DNA of 64,000 nt. Source: an uncultured Ruminococcus sp. GTDB lineage: Bacteria; Bacillota; Clostridia; Oscillospirales; Acutalibacteraceae. The stretch covers positions 1-64,000 of the forward strand of contig UQQD01000008.1 in assembly GCA_900543095.1 (NCBI GenBank), written 5' to 3'. Positions 18,291 to 27,080 of the stretch are shown here, in pieces. The notes under the pieces are model-generated. The model had not been told where the DNA came from and did not search any database. It saw only the letters and a program-made list of their open reading frames with translations. The position numbers and the translations under genes are program-made. The stretch's first letter is position 1. Each line of letters opens with the position of its first letter.

Positions 18291-18920
18291 ATGAAGTACC
18301 ATAAGCTGACAGAAAACGCCGCAAAACCTAACGGCTTTTGGGGCAAATTGATGATAAAAGCAATGAACAAAGGTCATTCTGCACTTACCGATTGGGCGCT
18401 TGACCATATAAGCATACCGTCTAACGGAACGTTGCTCGATATCGGGTGCGGCGGCGGAAAAACAGTTGATAAGCTTTGTATGGCAGTCGGAAACGGCAAG
18501 GTTTACGGAATAGACTATTCCGAGCTTTGCGTAAAAAAGTCGAAAAAGCTTAATCACAAAAATATTCTTTGCAGCAAAGCGGAGATACTTCAGGCTTCGG
18601 TGTCCGAGCTTCCGTTTGAAGATGAAAAGTTTGATGTTGTAACCGCTGTGGAAACCTATTATTTCTGGCAGGACAAGCTCGGCGACCTGAAAGAGATTTA
18701 CCGTGTATTAAAGTCGGGCGGAAAGATACTTCTTGTTTTTGAAATGCTCAAAACCAAGGATGCCCCCGACAAATGGAAGCCTGTTGAGGAGCGGCTGAAC
18801 ATTTCAGCCGTATCAAAGGAAGAAATCCATGAGATACTGTTGCGTACCGGCTATCAGAATATACAGACGCATACCAAAAGCGGCACATCATGGCTTTGCG
18901 CCGTTGCCGAAAAGGAGTAA
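18291..18920 (+). CDS. class I SAM-dependent methyltransferase
   Basis: 209 residues. The SAM site LLDIGCGGGKT is near 48-58, followed by YGIDYSE (acidic strand-2 end), SVSELPFEDEKFDVVTA (motif of Methyltransf_11) and IYRVLKSGGKILLVFE. The small UbiE-like architecture fits methylation of a small molecule; no substrate can be named. It sits 3 bp before the SDR gene, so the two are likely one translational unit. Confidence 0.88.
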   Translation: MKYHKLTENAAKPNGFWGKLMIKAMNKGHSALTDWALDHISIPSNGTLLDIGCGGGKTVDKLCMAVGNGKVYGIDYSELCVKKSKKLNHKNILCSKAEILQASVSELPFEDEKFDVVTAVETYYFWQDKLGDLKEIYRVLKSGGKILLVFEMLKTKDAPDKWKPVEERLNISAVSKEEIHEILLRTGYQNIQTHTKSGTSWLCAVAEKE

Positions 18921-18923
18921 TAT

Positions 18924-19682
18924 ATGAAAGCGCTTATAACAGGTGCAAGTTCGGGCATCGGTCGTGAAATCGCAAAATACCTTGCTTCGCTTAACTATGA
19001 CCTGATAATCGTTGCACGAAATACCGAAAAATTAAATCAACTCAAAAGCGAGATAAAAAATGTTGACGTAAGGGTAATAACACTTGATTTGTCAAGAGAA
19101 CAGGACGCTCTCGACCTTTATGAACACCTAAAGGGCGACCGAATTGATTTTCTTGTAAACAACGCAGGCTTCGGCGCATACGGAAAATTTACCGAAGTGC
19201 CGCTTGAAACCGAGCTTGCCCTGATTCATACAAACGTATGTGCCGTTCATATACTTACAAAGCTCTATTTAAAGGAAATGGCGGCACGCAACAGCGGATA
19301 TATTCTTAACGTCGGCTCTGCCGCAGGCTTTCTTGCAGGTCCGACATTCTCAAGCTATTATGCGTCAAAAAATTATGTTGTGCGCCTTACTCAGGCTATA
19401 CACGAAGAACTGCGCCGTGATAATAGCAATGTCAAGGTGTCTGTGCTTTGTCCGGGTCCCGTACAAACAAATTTTAACGACGTTGCAAATGTAAAATTCT
19501 GTATCCGCGGTCTGACACCCGAGTTTGTTGCAAAATATGCGGTAGACAAAACTCTTTTGGGCAAAATGATAATAACTCCGGGGTTTGAGATGAAAGCAAC
19601 AAGATTTTTTGAACATTTTTTGAGTGAAAAAGCCCTCACACGCATTTCATATAATGTCCAAATGAAAAAGAACGGAAAGTAG
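18924..19682 (+). CDS. short-chain dehydrogenase/reductase
   Basis: 252 residues with the classical SDR pattern: nucleotide-binding TGASSGIG at 6-13, NNAG near 79-82, catalytic serine in NVGSAAG, and YxxxK as Y145-K149 in SYYASK. NADP preference is suggested by the basic residue after the second strand (VARN). The product after CPGPVQTNF matches the DltE/YqjQ-type SDRs found across Firmicutes. Substrate unknown. It abuts the YihY gene with 1 bp between them. Confidence 0.9.
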   Translation: MKALITGASSGIGREIAKYLASLNYDLIIVARNTEKLNQLKSEIKNVDVRVITLDLSREQDALDLYEHLKGDRIDFLVNNAGFGAYGKFTEVPLETELALIHTNVCAVHILTKLYLKEMAARNSGYILNVGSAAGFLAGPTFSSYYASKNYVVRLTQAIHEELRRDNSNVKVSVLCPGPVQTNFNDVANVKFCIRGLTPEFVAKYAVDKTLLGKMIITPGFEMKATRFFEHFLSEKALTRISYNVQMKKNGK

Positions 19683-19683
19683 T

Positions 19684-20577
19684 ATGATAACTTTTATTCG
19701 CAATCTTTATCTGAAATTCAAGCCTTTTATGGATAAAATAAATAAAGATAACATTTATGCAAATGCAGGACAATCTGCGTTTTATATCATTCTGTCCGCT
19801 GTTCCGCTGACAATGTTTATCGTGTCTATGTTTCAAAACCTGCACATCTCGGTTGAGTATATTCAAAGTGCGCTGAGTTTTATTTTTCCCGAACAGATTG
19901 TTGATTATGTTACAAGCTTTTTGACCGATATGTATGAAAATTCCGTCGGAATTTCCTTTATTTCTCTTATTGTAACGCTTTGGTCGGCCGCAAAGGGAAT
20001 ACAGGCAATAACAAACGGTCTTAACCGTATTTATGACGCTTACGAAAACAGAAACTGGCTCTACCTGAGAATAAGGGCAATGATATATACCGTTGTTCTT
20101 TTTGTTATTATAATAGCGACTTTGGTTATCATTGTGCTTGGCTCAACAATAAATAAAATCTTGGCGCCGTATTTTGCATATCTTCCCGAGGTTGTGGGGC
20201 TTTTATACAGCTTCAGATTTGTAATAATATTTATGTACCTTGTTGTGATTTTTGCATTGCTCTACCGCAATTTCCCGAATATTTCAAGAGCGGAGCACAA
20301 GGAATACGGATTCCGTTCTCAGCTTCCTGGCGCATTTTTATGTACATTGTCTTGGTTTGTGCTGTCATTCGGAATTTCAATTTATGTAAACAATTTTAAC
20401 GGCTTTTCGATTTACGGAAGTCTTACCCGACTTGCCGTAATTATGGTGTGGCTTTACTTTTGTATGGTGTGTCTTATGCTCGGCGCCGAGATAAATTATT
20501 TTTACCACGACCTAATCAAAGAAATGAGCATAAAAAAATTAAAAACAGAGTTTAAAAAACGTAAAAACAAAAAATAA
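19684..20577 (+). CDS. YihY/BrkB family integral membrane protein
   Basis: 297 residues with about six membrane helices. The family opening DNIYANAGQSAFYIILSAVPL (pieces NAGQSAFYIILS, AVPLTMFI), the central SLIVTLWSAAKGIQAITNGLN (WSAAKGIQAI) and GSLTRLAVIMVWLYFCMVCLMLGAEIN (VWLYFCM, LGAEIN) are typical of YihY/BrkB. It was once called ribonuclease BN, which is wrong; function is uncertain. Last gene of the 16896-20577 run, ending with a basic Lys-rich tail in the cytoplasm. Confidence 0.92.
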   Translation: MITFIRNLYLKFKPFMDKINKDNIYANAGQSAFYIILSAVPLTMFIVSMFQNLHISVEYIQSALSFIFPEQIVDYVTSFLTDMYENSVGISFISLIVTLWSAAKGIQAITNGLNRIYDAYENRNWLYLRIRAMIYTVVLFVIIIATLVIIVLGSTINKILAPYFAYLPEVVGLLYSFRFVIIFMYLVVIFALLYRNFPNISRAEHKEYGFRSQLPGAFLCTLSWFVLSFGISIYVNNFNGFSIYGSLTRLAVIMVWLYFCMVCLMLGAEINYFYHDLIKEMSIKKLKTEFKKRKNKK

Positions 20578-20580
20578 TCA

Positions 20581-20618
20581 TCTCCGTTTCGGCAATAATA
20601 CAATTATCGGAACGGAGG
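20581..20618 (+). promoter_or_regulatory. hairpin that pairs the ribosome binding site of the dockerin gene
   Basis: CTCCGTT (20582-20588) pairs with AACGGAG (20611-20617), extended inward by four more pairs including G-T wobbles. The Shine-Dalgarno GGAGG (20614-20618) of the gene starting at 20628 lies in the 3' arm. It may act as the terminator of the upstream operon (a short T run follows) or hold back translation, or both. Confidence 0.5.
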
Positions 20619-20627
20619 TTTTTATTA

Positions 20628-21347
20628 ATGAAAAGGTCAAAATTCTTTTGCAGAATTATTTCTGCGGCAATTTCACTTTCACTTGCGCTTACAACAATTT
20701 TTTCGGCGTCTGCTTTTGACACGGATTACATTTCCAAAGAGGGAATGGAGCTTGCCTACAGCATAATAAACGGCTACTCAAAGCTTGCGGCGGAAAAAGG
20801 AAAAACAAGCTTCAAAACTTCGGCAATTTACAGCGGTCTTGATGTTACAAATCCCTATGTAATAACGCTCGTAGGCTGTTTTTACTTCACAAACGGGGTT
20901 GATATAGACAAGGCGTCGTCGGATAACGAATATACAATGACGACAATAGCAAAGCTCGACGGCTTTCTCAAAGCAATGGGAGTTAAAAACGAAAGGTCGC
21001 AGGCGACAAAAAAGGTTCTTGAAGATTCAGACGTAAAAATGATAATGTCGTTTGAAACAGCGGGACTGTATATTGTCAGCGCCGATGAAGATTTTAACAA
21101 ATCTATGTTAAATGATAATAACGTCGATTTTGTGCTGTCGGGAGGAATGATGCCGACCTCAATGAAGGATCTGAATCTTGACGGTAAAAGCGACGTCGAG
21201 GACGGTGCGCTTATTCAGCTTTATCTTGCGGGAAAGCTTGAGTACGACGATGACGATATAAACGAATATGTAAAATTTGCGTGTGACATCAACGGTGACA
21301 AGGAGATAAATATTCTTGACGTGACCGAACTGCAAACAAGGGAATGA
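20628..21347 (+). CDS. secreted dockerin-containing protein
   Basis: 239 residues: signal peptide (basic start MKRSKFFCR, hydrophobic core, cleavage near SASAFD), a middle region of about 140 residues I do not recognise, and a C-terminal type I dockerin with two calcium-loop repeats, DLNLDGKSDVEDGALIQLYL and CDINGDKEINILDVTELQ. Dockerins bind cohesins on scaffoldins, so this protein is probably displayed on a cellulosome-like complex. No cohesin or glycosidase is encoded nearby. Single-gene unit with its own terminator at 21356. Confidence 0.8.
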   Translation: MKRSKFFCRIISAAISLSLALTTIFSASAFDTDYISKEGMELAYSIINGYSKLAAEKGKTSFKTSAIYSGLDVTNPYVITLVGCFYFTNGVDIDKASSDNEYTMTTIAKLDGFLKAMGVKNERSQATKKVLEDSDVKMIMSFETAGLYIVSADEDFNKSMLNDNNVDFVLSGGMMPTSMKDLNLDGKSDVEDGALIQLYLAGKLEYDDDDINEYVKFACDINGDKEINILDVTELQTRE

Positions 21348-21355
21348 TATGTTTA

Positions 21356-21396
21356 AGGACTGACGTAATATCAAAATGAAGATTTGCGTCAGTCCT
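21356..21396 (+). terminator. terminator after the dockerin gene
   Basis: Perfect arms AGGACTGACG (21356-21365) and CGTCAGTCCT (21387-21396) with a 21-nt A-rich loop, followed by GAAATTTTG. It separates the dockerin gene from the MarR promoter a few bases on. Confidence 0.8.
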
Positions 21397-21406
21397 GAAA
21401 TTTTGC

Positions 21407-21453
21407 TTGACAAAGAAAAATTGAGTGATATAATATAGAAAATAGTTCTATAT
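21407..21453 (+). promoter_or_regulatory. promoter and probable MarR operator
   Basis: A -35 box TTGACA (21407-21412), 16-bp spacer and -10 box TATAAT (21429-21434). An inverted repeat ATATAGAA/TTCTATAT (21433-21440 and 21446-21453, 5-bp gap) starts on the -10 box and covers the start site, the usual place for a MarR operator. A weaker repeat TGTTTT/AAAACA follows at 21459-21474. Confidence 0.8.
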
Positions 21454-21490
21454 CAAACTGTTTTATTTAAAACAATTCGGGAGCGATATT

Positions 21491-21940
21491 ATGAGTGAAT
21501 ATACAATGATAGATTCTATCGGTCATGAACTGAAAGCGATCAACCATATAATGCAGCGCAAGCTTTTTGAATCCGCCACCAAGGCTGGGGTTGACCGAGT
21601 GACGGTTATGCACGGGTGGATAATCGGCTATCTTTACGATCGCCGCAGCGCCGACGTATATCAAAAGGATATTGAATCGGAGTTTGGAATAGCACGCTCA
21701 ACCGTGACCAATATATTGAAGCTTATGGAAAAAAAGGGCTACATAATACGCAGGTCGGTTGATTCGGACGCAAGGCTGAAAAAGCTTGAGCTTACCGAAA
21801 AGGGAACAGAGGTCAATTCTGCGATTCGCAAGGCAATAGCCGAAAACGAAAGCCGTTTTAACAGCGTGCTCACCGAAACAGAACGGGAAGCGTTTATATC
21901 GCTTGTACAAAAGCTGAAACACGGATTGGAAAACAACTGA
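21491..21940 (+). CDS. MarR family transcriptional regulator
   Basis: 149 residues with the winged-helix of MarR: DIESEFGIARSTVTNILKLMEKKGYIIRR, seen as IARSTVTNILKLMEKKG (recognition helix) and SVDSDARLKKLELTEKG (wing with the DxR pattern). It forms a dimer that binds palindromes such as the one at 21433-21453 and so probably represses its own operon, which continues with two ABC exporter halves 20 bp further on. The inducing ligand is unknown but likely a substrate of the exporter. Confidence 0.93.
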   Translation: MSEYTMIDSIGHELKAINHIMQRKLFESATKAGVDRVTVMHGWIIGYLYDRRSADVYQKDIESEFGIARSTVTNILKLMEKKGYIIRRSVDSDARLKKLELTEKGTEVNSAIRKAIAENESRFNSVLTETEREAFISLVQKLKHGLENN

Positions 21941-21960
21941 TAATACTTAGGAGAAATTAT

Positions 21961-23709
21961 ATGATAAAAACATTATCCAAACATATCAAAGGTTATATCA
22001 AGGAATCTGTCCTTACGCCTGTTTTTATGATACTTGAAGTTGTTGTTGAAACAATAATCCCGATACTTATGGCTTCAATGATAGACCAAGGCATAAATCA
22101 GGGCGATTTTGACCACATAATTTTAATGGGAACGCTTATGGCGGCTTGTGCCGTTGTCGGACTTTTTGCAGGTACAATGGGCGGAATTTTCGGCGCAAAA
22201 GCGTCGGCAGGCTTTGCTAAAAATCTCAGGCAGGCAATGTTTGAAAATATTCAGAGCTTTGCTTTTGCAAATATTGATAAGTATTCCACGGCAGGACTTG
22301 TTACCCGAATGACAACCGACGTAACAAATATTCAAAACGCTTATCAGATGCTGCTGAGAATCACTTTCAGAGCGCCTGTAACTCTTATTTGTGCAATGAC
22401 AATGACATTTTTGATAAATGCAAAGCTTGCTTCCATATACCTTATAGCAATAGTATTTCTTTCCGTAGTGCTTGTCTTTCTTGTTAAAAAGACCTATAAA
22501 TACTTTAATCAGGTTTTTGATAAGTACGATGAACTCAATGCAAGCGTACAGGAAAACGTAACTTCGATCCGAGTTGTAAAATCATTTGTGCGCGAGGACT
22601 ATGAAATCAAAAAGTTTGATAAAGCGGCATACAATCTTTACAAGCTCTTTGTAAAGGCAGAAAACGCAATGGTAACGGTTTCACCGCTGATGATGATAAC
22701 CATCTATGCGTCTATCATTGCGGTAAGCTGGTTCGGCGCAAATATGATAGTGGGCGGCGAGCTTACAACAGGCGAGCTTACAAGCGTTTTGACATATTGC
22801 ATTAATATTCTGATGAGCCTTATGATGCTTGCGTTCATTTTTGTAATGCTCACCATGAGCCTTGCAAGCGCAAGACGTATTTCGGGTGTTCTCAACGAAA
22901 AGACTATTCTTACAAATCCCGAAAACCCCGATTTTGATGTAAAAGACGGAAGCATTGAGTTTGACGACGTATATTTCAGCTACAACAAAACAGCCGAAAA
23001 GCCCGTGCTCAGCGATATTAATCTTTCGATAAAATCAGGCGAAACCATCGGAATTATCGGAGGAACGGGCAGTTCAAAAACGAGCCTTGTAAACCTTATC
23101 GGCAGGCTTTACGATGCAGACCGAGGCTCTGTTAAGGTCGGAGGCAAGGACGTTCGCAGGTATGACCTGAAAACCCTGCGTGACGAGGTTTCCGTTGTGC
23201 TGCAAAACAACGTGCTTTTCAGCGGAACAATTCTTGAAAACCTGCGCTGGGGTGATGAAAACGCTACCGAAGAAGAATGTATAAACGCCTGCAAGCTTGC
23301 CTGCGCCGATGATTTTATTCAGAGCTTTCCCGATAAATACGAAACCAAAATCGAACAGGGCGGCACTAACGTGTCGGGCGGTCAAAAGCAGAGAATATGT
23401 ATTGCGAGAGCATTGCTCAAAAAGCCTAAGATTCTTATTCTTGACGACTCCACAAGCGCCGTAGATACCGCTACCGACGCAAAAATTCGCAAGGCGTTTA
23501 TTGAGGAAATACCCGATACAACTAAGATAATTATTTCCCAGAGAATATCAAGCGTACAGAATGCCGACAGAATAGTGGTTATGGACGACGGCGAAATAAA
23601 CGCAGTCGGCACTCATCAACAGCTTATCGACAGCTGTAAAATCTATAACGAAATATACACCGCTCAAACAAGCGGCGGCGGAGACTTTGACCGGAAAGGA
23701 GAGCTGTAA
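21961..23709 (+). CDS. ABC exporter half-transporter with degenerate ATPase site
   Basis: 582 residues: six membrane helices (about 1-310) fused to an ATPase domain. The P-loop reads IGGTGSSKTSL, the signature NVSGGQKQR is intact, but the residue after Walker B is Asp (LILDDSTSAVD) where a catalytic Glu is normal. That substitution is typical of the weak site in heterodimeric exporters of the TM287/288 or LmrCD type. Its partner, with Glu, is the next gene. Together with MarR they form a drug or small-molecule efflux operon. Confidence 0.93.
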   Translation: MIKTLSKHIKGYIKESVLTPVFMILEVVVETIIPILMASMIDQGINQGDFDHIILMGTLMAACAVVGLFAGTMGGIFGAKASAGFAKNLRQAMFENIQSFAFANIDKYSTAGLVTRMTTDVTNIQNAYQMLLRITFRAPVTLICAMTMTFLINAKLASIYLIAIVFLSVVLVFLVKKTYKYFNQVFDKYDELNASVQENVTSIRVVKSFVREDYEIKKFDKAAYNLYKLFVKAENAMVTVSPLMMITIYASIIAVSWFGANMIVGGELTTGELTSVLTYCINILMSLMMLAFIFVMLTMSLASARRISGVLNEKTILTNPENPDFDVKDGSIEFDDVYFSYNKTAEKPVLSDINLSIKSGETIGIIGGTGSSKTSLVNLIGRLYDADRGSVKVGGKDVRRYDLKTLRDEVSVVLQNNVLFSGTILENLRWGDENATEEECINACKLACADDFIQSFPDKYETKIEQGGTNVSGGQKQRICIARALLKKPKILILDDSTSAVDTATDAKIRKAFIEEIPDTTKIIISQRISSVQNADRIVVMDDGEINAVGTHQQLIDSCKIYNEIYTAQTSGGGDFDRKGEL

Positions 23710-23710
23710 T

Positions 23711-25609
23711 ATGCCGGGACCGAATCACAGAAACAGAATGCAGCCTGGACAAAAGGTAAAAAATCCGATGAAAACCTTTAAACGGCTTATCGGAATCATT
23801 TTGAAGCAATATAAGGTGCATATGATATTTGTATTTATATGCCTTATAGTCAGCGTGTTCGCAAGCGTGCAGGGAACATTGTTTATTCAAACGCTGATTG
23901 ACGATTACATCATTCCGATGCTCAGTCAGCCCACACCGGATTTTACCCCGTTGCTTCTTGCAATCGCAAGGGTAGCCTGCTTTTATCTGATAGGCGCAGG
24001 CGCAACCTATGCTCAGGCAAAAATTATGGTTTACGTTACTCAGGGTACGATGAAGGACCTGAGAAGCGAAATCTTTGCTCATATGGAAAGCCTGCCGATA
24101 AAGTATTTTGACACGCATCCGCACGGCGACATAATGAGTGTTTATACCAACGACGTAGATACTCTCAGGCAGATGATTAGCCAGAGCCTTGTACAGGTGT
24201 TCAACAGCGCAATAACAATAGTATCCGTGCTTGCAAGTATGTTTGTGCTAAGTATTCCGCTGACTCTCCTGACATTGCTTATGGTAGCGGTAATGCTGTT
24301 TGTCACCAAAAATATCGCAGGCAATAGCGGAAAATACTTTCTTGCCCAGCAAAACGACCTCGGAAAAGAAAACGGATATATTGAAGAGATGATGAAAGGT
24401 CAGAAGGTCGTAAAGGTATTTAATCACGAACAAAAAAGCATTGATGAATTCAGAGAGCTGAACGAACAGCTTTTCCACAGCTCATACAACGCAAATAAAT
24501 TTGCAAATATCCTTATGCCGATCAACGCACAGCTCGGCAATATCAGCTATGTGCTTTGTGCAATCGTGGGCGGCTTGCTCGCTCTCAACGGAGCAACGGG
24601 GCTGACTCTCGGCAAGCTTGTCAGCTTCTTGACGTTCAACAAAAATTTCAGCCAGCCGATAAACCAGGTAAGCCAGCAGTTCAATTCAATTATTATGGCG
24701 CTTGCAGGCGCAGAGCGTATATTCAATATGCTTGACGAAAAAAGCGAAGAGGACAACGGCTACGTTACTCTTGTAAACGCTAAGCGTGAAAACGGAAAAC
24801 TGACCGAAACCGACGAACGCACGGGACTTTGGGCTTGGAAACACGTTCATCAGGCAACGGGCGAGGTCGAATACAAGGAGCTTAAAGGCGCGCTTGTAAT
24901 GGATGACGTTGACTTTGGATATACAGATGACAAAATGGTTCTTCATAATATAGACCTTTATGCAGATCCGGGAGAAAAGATTGCTTTTGTAGGCTCAACG
25001 GGCGCAGGCAAAACAACGATAACAAATCTTATCAACCGTTTTTACGATATTCAAGACGGAAAGATACGATATGACGGTATAAATATCAATAAGATAAAAA
25101 AATCCGACCTCAGACGTTCGCTCGGCGTAGTATTGCAGGATACGCACCTGTTTTCGGATACAATAATGGGCAATATCCGTTACGGCCGTCTTGACGCAAC
25201 CGACGAAGAGGTAATCGCCGCCGCAAAGCTTGCAAATGCAGACAGCTTTATCCGAAGACTTCCCGACGGCTACAACACAATGATAAAATCAGACGGCGGA
25301 AACCTCAGTCAGGGACAGCGCCAGATGCTTGCAATAGCAAGAGCGGCAGTTGCCGATCCGCCCGCACTTATCCTTGACGAAGCCACAAGCTCAATAGATA
25401 CCCGTACCGAAAGAATCGTTCAGGACAGTATGGATAAGCTTATGCATGGCAGAACGACCTTTGTTATTGCACACAGACTGTCTACCGTACAAAATTCCGA
25501 CTGTATTATGGTTCTTGAGCACGGACGGATTATTGAGCGAGGTACTCACGAACAGCTCATCGAACAAAAGGGCAAGTATTATCAGCTCTATACAGGAAAA
25601 ACAGCTTAA
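23711..25609 (+). CDS. ABC exporter half-transporter with canonical ATPase site
   Basis: 632 residues from ATG 23711, which follows AAAGGAG by 9 nt and the previous stop by 1 bp. Six membrane helices precede an ATPase with VGSTGAGKTT (Walker A), NLSQGQRQ (signature) and ALILDEATSSID (Walker B with catalytic Glu). A long insertion between membrane and ATPase domains (around ENGKLTETDERTG) is common in this subfamily. It completes the heterodimer with the previous protein. No substrate can be named. Confidence 0.94.
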   Translation: MPGPNHRNRMQPGQKVKNPMKTFKRLIGIILKQYKVHMIFVFICLIVSVFASVQGTLFIQTLIDDYIIPMLSQPTPDFTPLLLAIARVACFYLIGAGATYAQAKIMVYVTQGTMKDLRSEIFAHMESLPIKYFDTHPHGDIMSVYTNDVDTLRQMISQSLVQVFNSAITIVSVLASMFVLSIPLTLLTLLMVAVMLFVTKNIAGNSGKYFLAQQNDLGKENGYIEEMMKGQKVVKVFNHEQKSIDEFRELNEQLFHSSYNANKFANILMPINAQLGNISYVLCAIVGGLLALNGATGLTLGKLVSFLTFNKNFSQPINQVSQQFNSIIMALAGAERIFNMLDEKSEEDNGYVTLVNAKRENGKLTETDERTGLWAWKHVHQATGEVEYKELKGALVMDDVDFGYTDDKMVLHNIDLYADPGEKIAFVGSTGAGKTTITNLINRFYDIQDGKIRYDGININKIKKSDLRRSLGVVLQDTHLFSDTIMGNIRYGRLDATDEEVIAAAKLANADSFIRRLPDGYNTMIKSDGGNLSQGQRQMLAIARAAVADPPALILDEATSSIDTRTERIVQDSMDKLMHGRTTFVIAHRLSTVQNSDCIMVLEHGRIIERGTHEQLIEQKGKYYQLYTGKTA

Positions 25610-25638
25610 ATGTCTAAGCTTTGGAGGAAACAAACGGT

Positions 25639-26556
25639 ATGAACAAGCGCTTTATTTGCATAAAGTCTTTGTTATCGGCACTGTTGCTGATACTGCTTTT
25701 GATTTTCGGCTGTTCCTGCGACCTAAACGACCTAAATAATAATCATAATGAAGAAAGCGTCGTATCACAGCCGTCAGGCAGTTTTACGGCGCACTATCTT
25801 GACGTAGGGCAGGGGGATTCGATTTTATTGGAATTGCCGAACTCAGAGTGTATGCTGATAGATTCCGGTGAAAACTATCACGGCAAGGGGATAATAGATT
25901 ATATAACCGCTCTCGGATATTCAAAAATAGACTATCTTGTAGCAACACATCCTCATTCGGATCACATAGGCTCAATGGCGTATATAGTACGGAATTTTGA
26001 CATTGGTGAAATATATATGCCAAAGGTCGGCACAAACACATCGACCTATGAAAGTTTGCTTAAAGCGATTCAGAAAAAGGAACTGAAAGTTCATTCGGCA
26101 ACGGCAGGGATGAATATTTTTGATTCTCAGGGACTGTCGATAGACATAATAGCGCCGGTAACAATAGTCGAAAACGACCTCAATAATTGCTCGATAGTTA
26201 TGAAAGCGGTGTACGGCAGTACGTCATTCCTGTTTACGGGCGACGCCGAAACCAAGGAATTTAACACAATTACGGCGGATATGTCGGCAGATGTGCTAAA
26301 GGTCGGACACCACGGAAGCAAAACTTCAACTACGGAAGAGGTGTTAAGCAGGGTAAAGCCGACAACAGCGGTAATATCCTGCGGAAAAGATAATACATAC
26401 GGTCATCCTCATAAATCAACAATAAAATATCTTAATGCCATAGACTGTAAAATTTACAGAACCGACGAGGATAAAACCATTATCATAAAGTCGGACGGCA
26501 GAGATTTAAGCGTTGAAACAGGTGCAAAGTCAATCGAAAGGGATAAACAGAAATGA
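25639..26556 (+). CDS. ComEC/Rec2-like metallo-beta-lactamase lipoprotein
   Basis: 305 residues from ATG 25639 after GGAGG. A signal peptide with lipobox LIFGC anchors it outside the membrane. The metallo-beta-lactamase domain starts HYLDVGQGDSILLELP, with metal ligands HPHSDH, the later FTGDAE and VGHHGSKTS. It corresponds to the soluble nuclease-like domain of ComEC without the channel, so a role in extracellular nucleotide or phosphodiester hydrolysis is plausible but unproven. It overlaps the DUF3006 gene by 4 bp, a frequent pairing for such proteins. Confidence 0.88.
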   Translation: MNKRFICIKSLLSALLLILLLIFGCSCDLNDLNNNHNEESVVSQPSGSFTAHYLDVGQGDSILLELPNSECMLIDSGENYHGKGIIDYITALGYSKIDYLVATHPHSDHIGSMAYIVRNFDIGEIYMPKVGTNTSTYESLLKAIQKKELKVHSATAGMNIFDSQGLSIDIIAPVTIVENDLNNCSIVMKAVYGSTSFLFTGDAETKEFNTITADMSADVLKVGHHGSKTSTTEEVLSRVKPTTAVISCGKDNTYGHPHKSTIKYLNAIDCKIYRTDEDKTIIIKSDGRDLSVETGAKSIERDKQK

Positions 26557-26768
26557 GAAAGCTTACAATAGACAGATTTGAAGAAGATAAAGCGGTGCTT
26601 GAATGTGAAAACGGCGATATGATTACGCTTGACAGGTCGGTTTTGCCAAAAAATGTGAACGAGGGCGACGTTTTGCATTTTGAAGAGGGAAGTTATTTTC
26701 TCAATGCCGAAGAAACCGAAAAGCGCAGACAGCGTATAAGGTCGCTTATGGACTCATTGTTTGAATAG
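26553..26768 (+). CDS. DUF3006 domain protein
   Basis: 71 residues. The opening LTIDRFEEDKAVLECENGD, followed by LPKNVNEGDVLHF and a charged C-terminus, matches DUF3006, a small beta-rich family. Such genes commonly overlap ComEC-like hydrolase genes, as here (ATGA overlap). Function unknown; probably cytoplasmic since no signal peptide is present. Confidence 0.88.
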   Translation: MRKLTIDRFEEDKAVLECENGDMITLDRSVLPKNVNEGDVLHFEEGSYFLNAEETEKRRQRIRSLMDSLFE

Positions 26769-26826
26769 TTGTCCGACAATAAAAAACGACTTAGTAAGAA
26801 AAAGCTCAAATTTTTCAATAAATCTA

Positions 26827-26855
26827 TTGACAAGTAAGTATGTCTGTGCTATAAT
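26827..26855 (+). promoter_or_regulatory. consensus promoter of tRNA-Leu
   Basis: TTGACA (26827-26832) and TATAAT (26850-26855) with the ideal 17-bp spacer. The tRNA begins 34 bp downstream of the -10 box. Confidence 0.92.
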
Positions 26856-26889
26856 AGCAAACGTTGAGTCAAAACTCAATAAAATTTTT

Positions 26890-26974
26890 GCGAGTGTGCT
26901 GGAATAGGCAGACAGGCACGTTTGAGGGGCGTGTGTTTTACGACGTACGGGTTCAAGTCCCGTCACTCGCACCA
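26890..26974 (+). tRNA. tRNA-Leu(GAG)
   Basis: 85 nt with encoded CCA. The acceptor stem GCGAGTG pairs with CACTCGC (26964-26970), discriminator A, CCA at 26972-26974. The anticodon loop TTGAGGG between CACGT and GCGTG gives anticodon GAG. A long variable arm and the T-loop GGTTCAAGTCC fit a class II leucine tRNA. Confidence 0.95.
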
Positions 26975-26976
26975 GT

Positions 26977-27014
26977 ATGAGTGTTCATAACGGATTTATG
27001 TTATGGACACTCAT
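26977..27014 (+). terminator. terminator of tRNA-Leu
   Basis: ATGAGTGTTCATAAC (26977-26991) pairs with GTTATGGACACTCAT (27000-27014) with one wobble, followed by TCTTTTATT. Confidence 0.9.
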
Positions 27015-27045
27015 TCTTTTATTCAATTTCATCCGTTTTGTATGT

Positions 27046-27073
27046 GGTGAGCAGGTTGTTGTGCCTGCTCACC
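27046..27073. terminator. stem-loop at the end of the recombinase remnant
   Basis: GGTGAGCAGG (27046-27055) and CCTGCTCACC (27064-27073) form a perfect 10-bp stem, 7 bp past the minus-strand stop codon of the recombinase fragment; a short T run follows on the plus strand. Confidence 0.6.
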
Positions 27074-27080
27074 TTTTGTC

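Noticed and set aside
23041..23100. Mutated Walker A in the first ABC half as evidence of a dead transporter
   Set aside because: GGTGSSKTS keeps the lysine and hydroxyl residue; the Asp after Walker B is the usual asymmetry of heterodimeric exporters.
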